A stretch of 64,000 nt of DNA, taken from contig CAWBGJ010000003.1 in the NCBI GenBank assembly GCA_963788325.1, positions 1 through 64,000 on the forward strand. The letters run 5' to 3'. Position 1 is the stretch's first letter; every line of letters starts with the position of its first letter. The translations under genes and the position numbers were made by a program. Of the stretch, positions 45,901-53,546 are shown one piece after another. The notes under the pieces were generated by a model. The model had not been told where the DNA came from, made no database searches, and worked only from the letters and a program-made list of their open reading frames with translations. The DNA comes from Prado023 sp963788325 (GTDB lineage Bacteria > Actinomycetota > Actinomycetes > S36-B12 > CAIYMF01).

Positions 45901-46754
45901 GGCGCCTCGATCGCAGTCTCGTCAGCGCGCGGGGCCCGGGGTCGTTGGCGCACCGGCCGCACGATCGGGGGCCGGAACGTCAGCTCACCGACGCTCAGGC
46001 CGGCCGTGCTGAACTCCAGGCCACTGAGGTCCACGGGGCGCTCCGCGGCCATGAGCACGCGGGCGGTGCGCAGCGAGGTGGCCGCCGAGATCAGGGCGCG
46101 GCCCCGATCGATCTGGCGGGCGCCACGCTGGCGTCCCGCAGGTGCCAGCACCAGGCCGACGGGGGTGCGCAGCAGCCGGATCCCCCCGGGCAGCTTCACC
46201 GATCCCACCAACTGCGCGAAGTCGCTGGGCCGGAACTGGCGGGGGAACGTCCGCGGAGTGGCCAGCGGCACCACGATCAGCGGCAGTCGGCTCATCGCGG
46301 CGAGCACGCCCGCGACGCTGTACTCGATCCGGTCGTCGGCTGCGACGGCATACACGAGCCGGCTGCCCCGGGCGGCCCGGGCCTGGACCGGGACGGGGGT
46401 CGGTGGGGGCGGAGCGGCCATCTCCGGCTCGGCGGTCTCGATCGCGTGCTGGAACGAGTAGCGGACCTCCAGGCGGGCACCCGCCCCGCGGGGCACGAGC
46501 GCGACCTCCGACCCGTCAGACACTAGATCCATGCCGTGCGCGCGCACGTCCAGGGCGACGAGATCGCCGGGGCGCAGCAGGCGGAACCAGTGCCCGTCCA
46601 CGGACACCGGGGGCAGCGCGAGCTCGCCGGTGAGTGTGGCCAGCGGCTCATGCGCAACGTCCAGGACGTGGCCGTCCCTGGGCTGCGGGGTTGCAGGGCG
46701 CCGGCCGGCCGGCCGAGGGGTGGACTTCCGGGTGGGTCGCGACGTGGTGGCCAT
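42954..46754 (-). CDS. Giant protein of unknown function, 1266 residues, first of a two-gene unit
   Basis: I do not recognise a named family. The 1266-residue protein begins with a basic Pro/Arg tail (about 28 residues), then a beta-rich module ending about residue 330, then a conserved-looking block (LYLSALGAWLELHGRWEIKPYAQ, VVEPYYLFPFGHRASLITITERKIKDQ). Residues about 745-920 are helical and probably coiled coil (DQLDRVAALLADLDDLTGALQ region). The C-terminal third (about 935-1266) is a long run of amphipathic beta strands with alternating hydrophobic residues (SINLGVASGSVSIMVGLYLRLEG and neighbours), as in beta-barrel or lipid-groove proteins. There is no signal peptide. The start is ATG 46754 after GGGAGAGG. 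A promoter lies at 46816-46845. Confidence 0.8.
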   Translation of the reverse strand: MATTSRPTRKSTPRPAGRRPATPQPRDGHVLDVAHEPLATLTGELALPPVSVDGHWFRLLRPGDLVALDVRAHGMDLVSDGSEVALVPRGAGARLEVRYSFQHAIETAEPEMAAPPPPTPVPVQARAARGSRLVYAVAADDRIEYSVAGVLAAMSRLPLIVVPLATPRTFPRQFRPSDFAQLVGSVKLPGGIRLLRTPVGLVLAPAGRQRGARQIDRGRALISAATSLRTARVLMAAERPVDLSGLEFSTAGLSVGELTFRPPIVRPVRQRPRAPRADETAIEAPFRLLLSPSSLGGFAHATTPVGVPADPSRPRDPERIELWHSRLGVRRVAPDGTVHVDETRDPQKAVRAVWTRDLDQPAPGTIGFLTSLTGENREVLVRQSADPRVAPPQPVDADRLYLSALGAWLELHGRWEIKPYAQAQLPSIEAWDHEATSGRDQYVRVVEPYYLFPFGHRASLITITERKIKDQLGPQARLYQRKFITIAEPVRGFDDRTMPFLQVRIRPLVTPNLDFKLPLASPPNVAGTVGAYGDDLFWPIVAGAKYRFVLDCLDHDGRRVILRAPLLAVAAHLGNATQKTDIVTAYTTDPERPIPADGQSVAMAPSTLPGDTAFETVTLRFTGDPGSPGDQSSVPHLAESDLVIPAMRHLAPSSDPVTVSYADAYLAGGFTGNNSSAQVLLALKTMTQISFGGGTDKAGGFVQPDLPVRGLSRAIGVVGDIDSVVNPPSPAQAFDPQAFLAGALPKLFGLFELTDILALAGLDKAPSFVTEQLDRVAALLADLDDLTGALQRAVTRLADDATTAPTTALKDQAAAAQSQIAAVQGTFAARVNDLHDALDDLMSLGDPSDLPAVTAAVSGLLDTLAGFVTDLATTVRTVPLPPAVKAELERLVGALAPVLDAAEVAHTLEAIADFVNGLDPANGSVRARFQWRPTLTNFPSSATTADDALFFVKPDGFLLSVEARASGSDGVGVDVLAELADFGLNLFPGASLLTMGFDRLAFRASSGRKPEVDVVFTGMRWEGVLSFIETLKELVPFDGFSDPPYVDVSTDGVTAGFDLALPNVAVGVFSLENISLGADVRVPFLGDAVTVGFNFCTREKPFRMTVMCIGGGGFVGLRLSPKGLVVLEMSLEAGASLSINLGVASGSVSIMVGLYLRLEGEEGSLTGYFRIRGEMDVLGLISASITLELSLTYEFATGKMVGRASISIEVEVLFFSFSVEVSCERRLAGSNGDPTFAAVLGVPEDGTPLVGVPDAWADYCAAFAGA

Positions 46755-46815
46755 CGGGCATCGCCTCTCCCAGCAGGCCGACGGGGCGAGATCGTGCGAG
46801 CCTGCCGTGCGTTCG

Positions 46816-46845
46816 AGGCTAGACCTGTGACCTGGGCCACTTCAA
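46816..46845 (-). promoter_or_regulatory. Sigma-70-type promoter of the giant gene pair
   Basis: On the minus strand TTGAAG (46840-46845) is followed after 18 nt by TAGCCT (46816-46821). Transcription would start about 46809, leaving a 5' leader of about 55 nt with a ribosome-binding site. No gene is seen in the rest of the 209-nt gap. Confidence 0.5.
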
Positions 46846-46963
46846 GAGCCGGAAGGTGAACAGTGCTTCACATCGTTGCCGACGCTCCCGGACCCGTTCG
46901 TGCTGCCGGTGGTCAGGGCGGGGCGACAGTGACCTGCGCGTCACCGCACCGCGCCGCACGGAC

Positions 46964-47467
46964 TCACCACCAGTCGGTGCCCGGTGAGCCCTTCCACGGA
47001 CCGGCGATCCGGCTGGTCGGCCAGTCACCGTAGAAGCTGCTGGCCAAGGGGACGACCACCTCGCCGCCGACGGTGCACCGGTCCACGCGTTGCGGGTAGA
47101 AGCAGATCGCGCCTGCCATCGGTGCGTACCCAGTGGTCGGCTCCGGGTACCACCAGCATGCGTCGCGCACGACCGGCCGGCCAGGCACGGCGAGGTGTGC
47201 GTAGGCCGCACGCCCCTTGAACTCGCAGGTGCTCGAGGCGTTCGAGGCCACCAGGAACTCGGTACGCACATCGCGTGCCGGGATGTAGTAGGCCGGTGCG
47301 TGGGCCGTCTCGAGGATGCGCCAGGCGGCCCGGGTGGCGGCGATCACGACGCCGCCGTGCTCGACCACCACATGCTCGGTGCTGGCCACAAGGGCCGGTG
47401 GGCGAGGGTAGTCCCACACGGACTCCTGGCCGGGGGCGACGAGGTCACGGGTCGGTCGGCGCAACAT
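46964..47467 (-). CDS. DUF427 protein
   Basis: A 167-residue protein of the DUF427 family. The typical order is visible: APGQESVWDYPRPPALV, VVVEHGGVVIAATRAAWRILETAHAPAYYIPARDV, SSTCEFKGRAAYAHLAV, and WWYPEPTTGYAPMAGAICFYPQRVDRCTVGGE. The Trp-Tyr-Pro and Cys-Glu-Phe-Lys-Gly motifs are conserved in the family. The function is unknown to me. ATG 47467 is preferred because GAGACT lies six nt before it; the frame is open to 47584. It is upstream of, and on the same strand as, the giant pair but separated by a promoter. Confidence 0.85.
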   Translation of the reverse strand: MLRRPTRDLVAPGQESVWDYPRPPALVASTEHVVVEHGGVVIAATRAAWRILETAHAPAYYIPARDVRTEFLVASNASSTCEFKGRAAYAHLAVPGRPVVRDACWWYPEPTTGYAPMAGAICFYPQRVDRCTVGGEVVVPLASSFYGDWPTSRIAGPWKGSPGTDWW

Positions 47468-47473
47468 CTGCCC

Positions 47474-47479
47474 AGTCTC
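47474..47479 (-). promoter_or_regulatory. -10 box of DUF427 gene, leaderless
   Basis: GAGACT on the minus strand, six nt before ATG 47467. Confidence 0.4.
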
Positions 47480-47601
47480 GGTCAGGGCCTGCTGGCTCGC
47501 CAGCGCTCGCCAGCGCACGCCAGGCCTCTCGGGCTGGGGCAACTGCTGGGGGAGGGACGGTCGCGGTGGCACGACAGCTGCCACCGGGTGACGATGGGCC
47601 C

Positions 47602-48375
47602 ATGCCTGAGGGGGACGCCGTGCGCCGGACCGCTCGCCGGCTCGATGACGCGCTGGCCGGTGGGGTCCTGACCCGGGCCGAGCTGCGGGTGCCGCGCTTC
47701 GCCACCGTCGACCTGCGCGGGATGCACGTGCTGCGCACCGAGGCCGTCGGCAAGCACCTGCTGACCCGGCTGGCCGACGACCGGCGTGCGCTCACGCTGC
47801 ACCACCACCTGCGCATGGACGGTCGGTGGCGCACCGGGCCGATCGGTGCGCCCGGGGCGCCCGCCCACCTGATCCGCGTGTGGCTGGCCACCGCCGACCA
47901 GCAGGCCGTCGGCGTGCACGTGCACATGGTCGAGGTCCGTCCCACGCGTGAGGAGGCGCACTGGATCGGTCATCTGGGACCGGATGTGATGGCCGACGAC
48001 TTCGACGTGGCCGCGGGCGCTCGAGCCCTGACCCAGGCGGACCGGCCGCTCGTCGAGGGCCTGCTCGACCAGCGGATCGTCTGCGGGCTGGGCACGATGT
48101 GGGCCGCCGAGCTCGCCTGGGCGGCGCGGGTGCACCCGCGCATCCGGACCGCGGGTGCACCGGACCTGTCCTTGGCCCTGTCCGGGATCCGTGATCGGAT
48201 GCGCCGCGCGGTGGAGGTGCCGGCGGGAAGGGCTCGCGGGGAGTTGCAGGTCTTCGAGCGGAGCGGCCGGCCATGTCCGCGCTGCGGGACGCCGATCCGC
48301 GCCGGCCGGGTGGGGGTGGCTCCGCTGGACCGCCCCACCTACTGGTGCCCCCGCTGCCAGCCCGAGCCCACCTGA
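47602..48375 (+). CDS. Fpg/Nei-type DNA glycosylase (endonuclease VIII-like)
   Basis: A 257-residue base-excision-repair glycosylase/AP lyase that removes oxidised bases. After initiator Met, Pro2-Glu3-Gly-Asp gives the catalytic N-terminal Pro and Glu. Lys in AVGKHLLTRL is the conserved DNA-binding Lys. The helix-two-turn-helix region reads VEGLLDQRIVCGLGTMWAAELAW; the C-terminal zinc finger has CPRCG...YWCPRCQ, all four Cys. It resembles mycobacterial Nei2. ATG 47602 is supported by GACGAT six nt upstream. It is divergent from the DUF427 gene. Confidence 0.9.
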   Translation: MPEGDAVRRTARRLDDALAGGVLTRAELRVPRFATVDLRGMHVLRTEAVGKHLLTRLADDRRALTLHHHLRMDGRWRTGPIGAPGAPAHLIRVWLATADQQAVGVHVHMVEVRPTREEAHWIGHLGPDVMADDFDVAAGARALTQADRPLVEGLLDQRIVCGLGTMWAAELAWAARVHPRIRTAGAPDLSLALSGIRDRMRRAVEVPAGRARGELQVFERSGRPCPRCGTPIRAGRVGVAPLDRPTYWCPRCQPEPT

Positions 48376-48442
48376 GCCGCCTGGCACTCCCCAGGACCTG
48401 CGCCTCTGGCGTCGCCGTGGTCCCCCGCGCCAGCATGGGCCC

Positions 48443-49828
48443 ATGGCCGACGCCGCTGACCGCCTGCACGCGATCGACCTGGTGTGGCTGGAGATGCAGG
48501 GCGACGGCCCGCCCATCGCGATCGGCACCGTGGCCGTGGCCGAGGGACCGGCTCCTGGCGACGACGAGCTGCTCGCGCTGCTCGCAGACCGGTTGGCGCG
48601 GATGCCCCGGTTGCACCAGGAGTTGACCGCGCCGGGCCTGGGCATGCGCAGGCCCGCGTGGGTCGAGGCGCCCGGGCTCGACCTGACCCACCACCTGCAT
48701 CGGCTGGACGCGCAGGACCTGGACACCGCGGTGGCCCACGTCATGGAGCAGCCGCTGCCCCCGGGCCAGCCGCTCTGGGACACCTGGATCATCGACGGCC
48801 TGCCCCAGGGTTGGGCGCTGGTCTGGCGGGTGCATCACACGATCGCCGACGGCGTCGGTGCCCTGCTGATGCTGGGCCACGGGTTCGACGTGGCGCCGGG
48901 AGGTGGAACGACCCTCACCGACGCTCTCATGAGCCCAGCACCGGGCGCAGTCGGACCCACCGCGGTGCCTGCGGGTGGCCCGAGCGAGCGCGTGCCCGCC
49001 AGGGATCTGGGCCGCCTGCTCGGCGTGCTGCGTGCAGCGGTGCCGCAGGTGATCCCCGCCCTGTCGGACCTGATGCCGCGACCGCCGAGCTCGCTGACCG
49101 GTCCGGTCGGTGCCCGGCGTGCCTGGGTCTCGGTCGATGTCCCGCTGGGCGAGGTGAAGGCGGTCGGCCGGACCCTGGGCGCCACAGTCAACGAGGTGGT
49201 GCTCACAGCCGTTGCCGGCGGCTTCCGCGACCTCGTCGCGCATCGTGGCGAGACGGTGGAGGGGCGGGTGGTCCGCAACCTCGTCCCCGTCTCGCTGCGC
49301 GCCCCACGCGACGGCACCTCGCACAACCAGCTCAGCGCCCTGCTGGGGCACCTGCCGATCGGGGTCGAGGACCCGGTCGATCGGTTGCGTGCCGTGCAGG
49401 CCGGGCTCGGCCACGGCGTCGGGGCTGGCGAACCGGCACTCGTCTCCATGATGCTCGGGCTGGCCGACGCCGTGGTTCCCGCAGGAGTGCAGGACATGGC
49501 CATCGCCAGCGCGGGGCGAGTCGTGCCCGCCTGGTTCTTCGACACCCTGACCACCAACGTGCCCGGACCGCAGTTCGGGGTCTACCTGGCCAGCCGACCG
49601 GTACGGGCCATGTACCCGCTGATCCCGGTGGCCGGGCACACGACGATCACGACCGGGATCTTCAGCTACCACGGCATGCTCAACATCTCGGTGACCGGCG
49701 ACGGCGACCGCGCTGGCGACGTCGGCGTCCTCGCGGACGGAATCCGCCGGGCGGCAGCCGAGCTGGCCGACAGGTCCTCGGAGCCCGGTCGACCCGGCAC
49801 TGCGCAGTGCCGACCAGGATCAGAGTGA
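48443..49828 (+). CDS. Wax ester synthase / diacylglycerol acyltransferase (WS/DGAT)
   Basis: A 461-residue acyl-CoA-dependent acyltransferase that makes wax esters or triacylglycerol for storage. The catalytic HHxxxDG motif is HHTIADG at residues 131-137, preceded by LWDTWIIDGLPQGWALVWRV. The C-terminal half has the conserved NVPGPQFGVYLA and AGHTTITTGIFSYHGMLNISVTGD stretches. ATG 48443 has CAGCAT six nt upstream. The stop overlaps the convergent GNAT gene by 9 nt. The neighbourhood (ALDH, HAD-PlsC, PlsB) suggests a role in neutral-lipid metabolism. Confidence 0.9.
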   Translation: MADAADRLHAIDLVWLEMQGDGPPIAIGTVAVAEGPAPGDDELLALLADRLARMPRLHQELTAPGLGMRRPAWVEAPGLDLTHHLHRLDAQDLDTAVAHVMEQPLPPGQPLWDTWIIDGLPQGWALVWRVHHTIADGVGALLMLGHGFDVAPGGGTTLTDALMSPAPGAVGPTAVPAGGPSERVPARDLGRLLGVLRAAVPQVIPALSDLMPRPPSSLTGPVGARRAWVSVDVPLGEVKAVGRTLGATVNEVVLTAVAGGFRDLVAHRGETVEGRVVRNLVPVSLRAPRDGTSHNQLSALLGHLPIGVEDPVDRLRAVQAGLGHGVGAGEPALVSMMLGLADAVVPAGVQDMAIASAGRVVPAWFFDTLTTNVPGPQFGVYLASRPVRAMYPLIPVAGHTTITTGIFSYHGMLNISVTGDGDRAGDVGVLADGIRRAAAELADRSSEPGRPGTAQCRPGSE

Positions 49829-50302
49829 TCGGGTCAGGACGACCCGGTCTTCGCTGGGCTGCACGGTGGCGCGCTCCCCGTCGTATGACTCGGCGTCCCG
49901 CCCGGCCTGCACGGGGGTGAAGCCCAGGTGCTCGTGGAAGGCCAGCGACCCCGCATTGCTGGGCCGGGTCACCGCCTCGACCCGCGTGCAGCCGCGCTCG
50001 CGCAGCAGTGCGAACACCCGCAGGTACATCTCGCGGGCCAGGCCGCTGAGTCGTCGTTGCGGGCTGACCCAGACCAGGTGCAGATACCCGGTGCTGGGCT
50101 CGGACTGGGAGACGAACGCGATGAGGAACCCCGCCACCTCATCGTCGTCATCCGTGACGATCAAGGACGTATCGGAGAAGTGCCCGAACAGGAACCGCGG
50201 CAACAGGGCGTGCAGGTCCGGTCCGTCGGTCCAACTCGACAGGGCGGCCAGCACGGTCTCCTGGTCCGCGCCCACCAGGGGTCGCCAGTGCAGGTCGGTG
50301 AT
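49820..50302 (-). CDS. GNAT-family N-acetyltransferase, probable ATC start
   Basis: A GNAT acetyltransferase of about 160 residues. Motif A is WVSPQRRLSGLAREMYLRVFALLRERG, followed by EAVTRPSNAGSLAFHEHLGFTPV. The start is unusual. AAGGAGG (50311-50317, minus strand) lies eight nt before ATC 50302, and a TAGCCT box lies at about 50329-50334, so transcription would begin just before that site. No ATG, GTG or TTG occurs there. The only conventional start upstream is GTG 50428, which would put the N-terminus inside the divergent ALDH gene. ATC initiation is rare, so this is an inference. The gene overlaps the end of the WS/DGAT gene by 9 nt. Confidence 0.75.
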   Translation of the reverse strand: MTDLHWRPLVGADQETVLAALSSWTDGPDLHALLPRFLFGHFSDTSLIVTDDDDEVAGFLIAFVSQSEPSTGYLHLVWVSPQRRLSGLAREMYLRVFALLRERGCTRVEAVTRPSNAGSLAFHEHLGFTPVQAGRDAESYDGERATVQPSEDRVVLTRSL

Positions 50303-50388
50303 CTCGTCCGCCTCCTTTGAGTCCGAGGCTACAGCGCCCGGGTGACCGGAGTCCTCGGGTCGCCGCCCGCGCGGCGCATCCGGGGGGC

Positions 50389-50394
50389 TAGCGT
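50389..50394 (+). promoter_or_regulatory. -10 box of ALDH gene, leaderless
   Basis: TAGCGT six nt before ATG 50401; the same TAGCGTGGAGA string precedes the ABC ATPase at 55562. Confidence 0.55.
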
Positions 50395-50400
50395 GGAGAG

Positions 50401-52080
50401 ATGACCGACACCGCGACCGCCGCTGCACCGACCACGTCCGCCCCCGTCCCCGCGGCTCCCACGGATCCCGAGGCCCCCACTGCCCCCAAGGCTGCCGCTG
50501 ACCCGGCCACCTCCCGCGCTTGCGGGCAGTCGCTGCGCGAGGCCCTCCCGGTGGCCCTGATCGACCGGCTGCTCGGGTCCGTGCGCGCCACCGGCGACCA
50601 GACCGAGACCACCCGCGCCCCGTTCACGGGCGAGGAGCTCATCACCTATCCGATCTCCACCGAGGCGGACGTCGACGAGGCCTTCGACCGGGCCCGTGTG
50701 GCTCAGGTGCAGTGGGCCGCGCAGCCGGTCTCGGAGCGGGCGAAGATCATCGGACGCATCCACCACATCGCCCTCGACCGGCAGACCGAGCTCATGGACC
50801 TGCTGCAGATCGAGGCCGGCAAGGCACGCTACGACGCGTTCGCCGAGGTGGGTGCAGTGGCGGTCTATGCCCGCTACGTCTCGCGCACGGCGCCCAGCGT
50901 GCTCGGCCGGCACGCCCGCAAGGGCGTCATCCCGCTGATCACCAAGGCCTACGAGGTGCGCCACCCGCGCGGGGTCGTCGGGCTGGTCACGGCATGGAAC
51001 TACCCGGCGGTGTTCGCCTCGTCCGACGGGTTCTCCGCGCTTGTCGGGGGCAACGCCGTCGTGCACCGCCCGGATGTGCAGGCCTCCCTGTCGGCCCTCT
51101 GGGTGCGGGACCTGGCCGTCGAGGCCGGCCTGCCCGAGGACCTCTGGCAGGTCGTCCTCGGCCCGGGTCGCACGATCGGGTCGGCTGTGATCGACCGCGC
51201 CGACGCGGTGGCGTTCACCGGCTCCACCGCCGCTGGCCGAGCGGTCGCCGCCCAGACCGGCCCACGCCTGATCTACACCGCCCTGGAACTCGGGGGGAAG
51301 AACCCGTTCGTGGTCATGGCCGATGCGGACCTCGATCGAGCCGTCGAGGCCGTCATCCGGGCCTGCTTCATCAACGCCGGGCAGACCTGCGTCGGTCCGG
51401 AGCGGATCCTCGTGCAGGCCTCCGCGCTCGAGTCGTTCCGGGCCAAGCTCGTGGCCCGGGTCGAGCGGATGCAGCTCGGCTCTGGGATGGGCTTCGGGTA
51501 CGAGATGGGCTGCCTCATCGACGACAAGCAGCTGGCCAGCGTGTCGGCCCAGGTGAATGAGGCCGTGGCCAAGGGTGCGAAGGTCCTGGTAGGGGGCCGA
51601 CCCCGCCCTGATCTGGGCCCGACCTTCTACGCCCCGACGGTGCTGGAGGGCGTCACCACCGAGATGGAGATGTGCGCGGGGGAGACCTTCGGACCCGTGG
51701 TCTCGCTCTACAGCTTCGACACCGCCGCCGAGGCCGTCGCCATGGCCAACGACACGGAGTACGGCCTGCACGCGGTGCTGTGGACCCGCGATACCAAGGA
51801 GGGCCTGCGCCTTGCCGAGCAGATCAGGGTGGGGAGCATCGAGATCAACGACGGGATCGTCGCGACCTGGGGCAGCCCCGACCTGCTCCAGGGCGGGATG
51901 AAGGCCTCCGGCATGGGTCGGCGCAACGGCAAGTACGGCATCCTGCGGTTCACCGAGCCGCAGTCCATCGTGATCCAGCGTCTGCATGGGATCCACCCGC
52001 CGGGGTCGATGGGCCACGAGATGTTCGCCGCGATCATGAGTCACTCGTTCAAGGCGATGCACAAGCTGCCGCGCCCCTGA
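50401..52080 (+). CDS. Aldehyde dehydrogenase, succinate-semialdehyde dehydrogenase-like
   Basis: A 559-residue NAD(P)-dependent aldehyde dehydrogenase. Motifs are TAWNYPAVF (cofactor), GSTAAGRAVAAQTG, the catalytic Glu in LELGGKNPFVV and the catalytic Cys in NAGQTCVGPERI, then EMEMCAGETFGPVV and IEINDGIVATWGSPDLLQGG. It is longest-match like mycobacterial GabD2 (succinate-semialdehyde dehydrogenase). The first 45 residues are Ala/Pro/Thr-rich and probably disordered. A leaderless -10 box fixes ATG 50401. Fatty-aldehyde substrates cannot be excluded given the lipid genes on both sides. Confidence 0.88.
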   Translation: MTDTATAAAPTTSAPVPAAPTDPEAPTAPKAAADPATSRACGQSLREALPVALIDRLLGSVRATGDQTETTRAPFTGEELITYPISTEADVDEAFDRARVAQVQWAAQPVSERAKIIGRIHHIALDRQTELMDLLQIEAGKARYDAFAEVGAVAVYARYVSRTAPSVLGRHARKGVIPLITKAYEVRHPRGVVGLVTAWNYPAVFASSDGFSALVGGNAVVHRPDVQASLSALWVRDLAVEAGLPEDLWQVVLGPGRTIGSAVIDRADAVAFTGSTAAGRAVAAQTGPRLIYTALELGGKNPFVVMADADLDRAVEAVIRACFINAGQTCVGPERILVQASALESFRAKLVARVERMQLGSGMGFGYEMGCLIDDKQLASVSAQVNEAVAKGAKVLVGGRPRPDLGPTFYAPTVLEGVTTEMEMCAGETFGPVVSLYSFDTAAEAVAMANDTEYGLHAVLWTRDTKEGLRLAEQIRVGSIEINDGIVATWGSPDLLQGGMKASGMGRRNGKYGILRFTEPQSIVIQRLHGIHPPGSMGHEMFAAIMSHSFKAMHKLPRP

Positions 52081-52109
52081 CCCGGAGCTGGAGGTCCGGC
52101 TGGGTGAAA

Positions 52110-53546
52110 CTACGCCGACGGCCAGTCAGCCAGGGTGTCCAGGTAGAGCTGTCGGACCGCGGCGACCTTCTCGTTGAGGTTCTCCGTGGTCCAGTCGTCA
52201 GTGGGGATCGGGTCGAGCACCGCCACGTCGACAGTGCCCGGATGGATCACCATCGAGTGCGCTGCCATGATCTGGCCGCAGTTGCGCATGACGATCGGCA
52301 CGACGGGGACCCCAGCCTGCATCGCCATGTGGAACGGGCCCTTCTTGAACGGCAGCAGCCGCGGCGTCGGCGATCGGGTCCCCTCGGGAGCGATGGCGAT
52401 GGACCGCCCGTTGCGCAGGGCGTCGACCGCGGGCTCGAGACCCTCGCGGGCCTTCGCGCTGTCCGTGCGGTCGATGTAGGCCACGTCGGCCAGGAAGCCC
52501 ACGGGGCCGAAGAACGGGTCGCGCTCCAAGGACTTCTTGGCGACCCCGGTGAAGTCCTTGCGCAGCAGCGCCCCGAGCACGAACACGTCGAGCTGGCTCT
52601 GGTGGTTGAACAGGAACACCGCCGGTCGGGCGGCCCACACGTTGTCCTCACCGGCCACGTTCAGCCGGACGCCGGCCGCAGCCAGGCCCAGGTCCGAGCC
52701 GACGCTGGCCGCGAGGTTGGCGCCCATGGACCGGCTCCGGTTGACCAGGGCCAGCGCGCTGGCAGCCCCGACGCTGCCGGCGAACAGGCCCACTGCCCCC
52801 ACGCTGCGCACGATCTCGCGCAACCCGGTCGAGGGTGGCTCGACCAGGCGCGCGATCGGCCATCCGTTGTCGGCGCACACCTCCAGCAGCGCGCTGTCCG
52901 GGTTCAGACCGACGGGCCGGCCGGCGGTGGCCAGGAACGGCACGTCCTCGCCGCCGTTGGAGTACGCGAACGACTCCTCGAGGTCGATCTCGTGCTCGTG
53001 GGCGAACTCGACCACCCCGTCGGCCTTGCCCTCCCCCCACCGGATGGGGCCGGAGATCTGGCCGGTGTAGCGCCCGTCGGGGCCGATCTCGATCTCGGTA
53101 CACAGGATGTGGTCGACACCGAGGTCCTCAGCGGCGGCGGCCACCTGCGGTCTGGTCGCCGACGAGGCGATGACCACGGTGTGCCGCTTGCGCACGTGCG
53201 CCTCGATCAGGGTGCGCGCGTCCGGGTAGATCATCTCGGCGATCTTCTTGCCGAAGATGGTCCGCGCCCAGGTCTCGACCTCGTCGGCGGCCCGCCCGGC
53301 CTGGCCGCGCACGCCGACGTTCATCAGCTCGGTCACGTCATGCCCGCGCCGCTCCATGTTGACGCTCTCGCGGATGGTGCGCATGAGCTCGCCGGTGGAG
53401 ATCTCGCCCCGCTTGAGCCGGTAGGTCAGGAATGCCGCGGCGGAGTAGCCGGCGATCAACGTCCCATCGAAGTCGAAGAACGCGCCGACCTGGGGCCCGT
53501 CCGGGGCGAGGTCGATCTGCTCGACCAGCCATTCGATGTCAGCCAT
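52110..53546 (-). CDS. HAD-IB phosphatase / PlsC acyltransferase fusion
   Basis: A 478-residue two-domain protein. Residues about 15-230 are a HAD-IB phosphatase: FFDFDGTLIAGYS (nucleophile Asp), ASSATRPQV and YSNGGEDVPFL. Residues about 270-478 are a 1-acylglycerol-3-phosphate acyltransferase: FLFNHQSQLDVFVLG (HxxxxD), VAYIDRTDSAKAREGL, IAPEGTRSPTPRLLPFKKG and VPVVPIVMRNCG. The fusion is like mycobacterial Rv2483c. It could make phosphatidic acid and dephosphorylate it, supplying diacylglycerol. It overlaps the plsB-like gene upstream by 8 nt, so the two are co-transcribed. It is convergent with the ALDH gene. Confidence 0.9.
   Translation of the reverse strand: MADIEWLVEQIDLAPDGPQVGAFFDFDGTLIAGYSAAAFLTYRLKRGEISTGELMRTIRESVNMERRGHDVTELMNVGVRGQAGRAADEVETWARTIFGKKIAEMIYPDARTLIEAHVRKRHTVVIASSATRPQVAAAAEDLGVDHILCTEIEIGPDGRYTGQISGPIRWGEGKADGVVEFAHEHEIDLEESFAYSNGGEDVPFLATAGRPVGLNPDSALLEVCADNGWPIARLVEPPSTGLREIVRSVGAVGLFAGSVGAASALALVNRSRSMGANLAASVGSDLGLAAAGVRLNVAGEDNVWAARPAVFLFNHQSQLDVFVLGALLRKDFTGVAKKSLERDPFFGPVGFLADVAYIDRTDSAKAREGLEPAVDALRNGRSIAIAPEGTRSPTPRLLPFKKGPFHMAMQAGVPVVPIVMRNCGQIMAAHSMVIHPGTVDVAVLDPIPTDDWTTENLNEKVAAVRQLYLDTLADWPSA

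Noticed and set aside
45039..46526. Open plus-strand frame of 495 codons opposite the 1266-residue gene
   Set aside because: Same antisense artefact: composition-driven, no motif, no ribosome-binding site.
50303..50428. GTG 50428 as start of the GNAT gene
   Set aside because: It lies within the divergent ALDH coding sequence and upstream of the apparent promoter; the extra residues show no family similarity.
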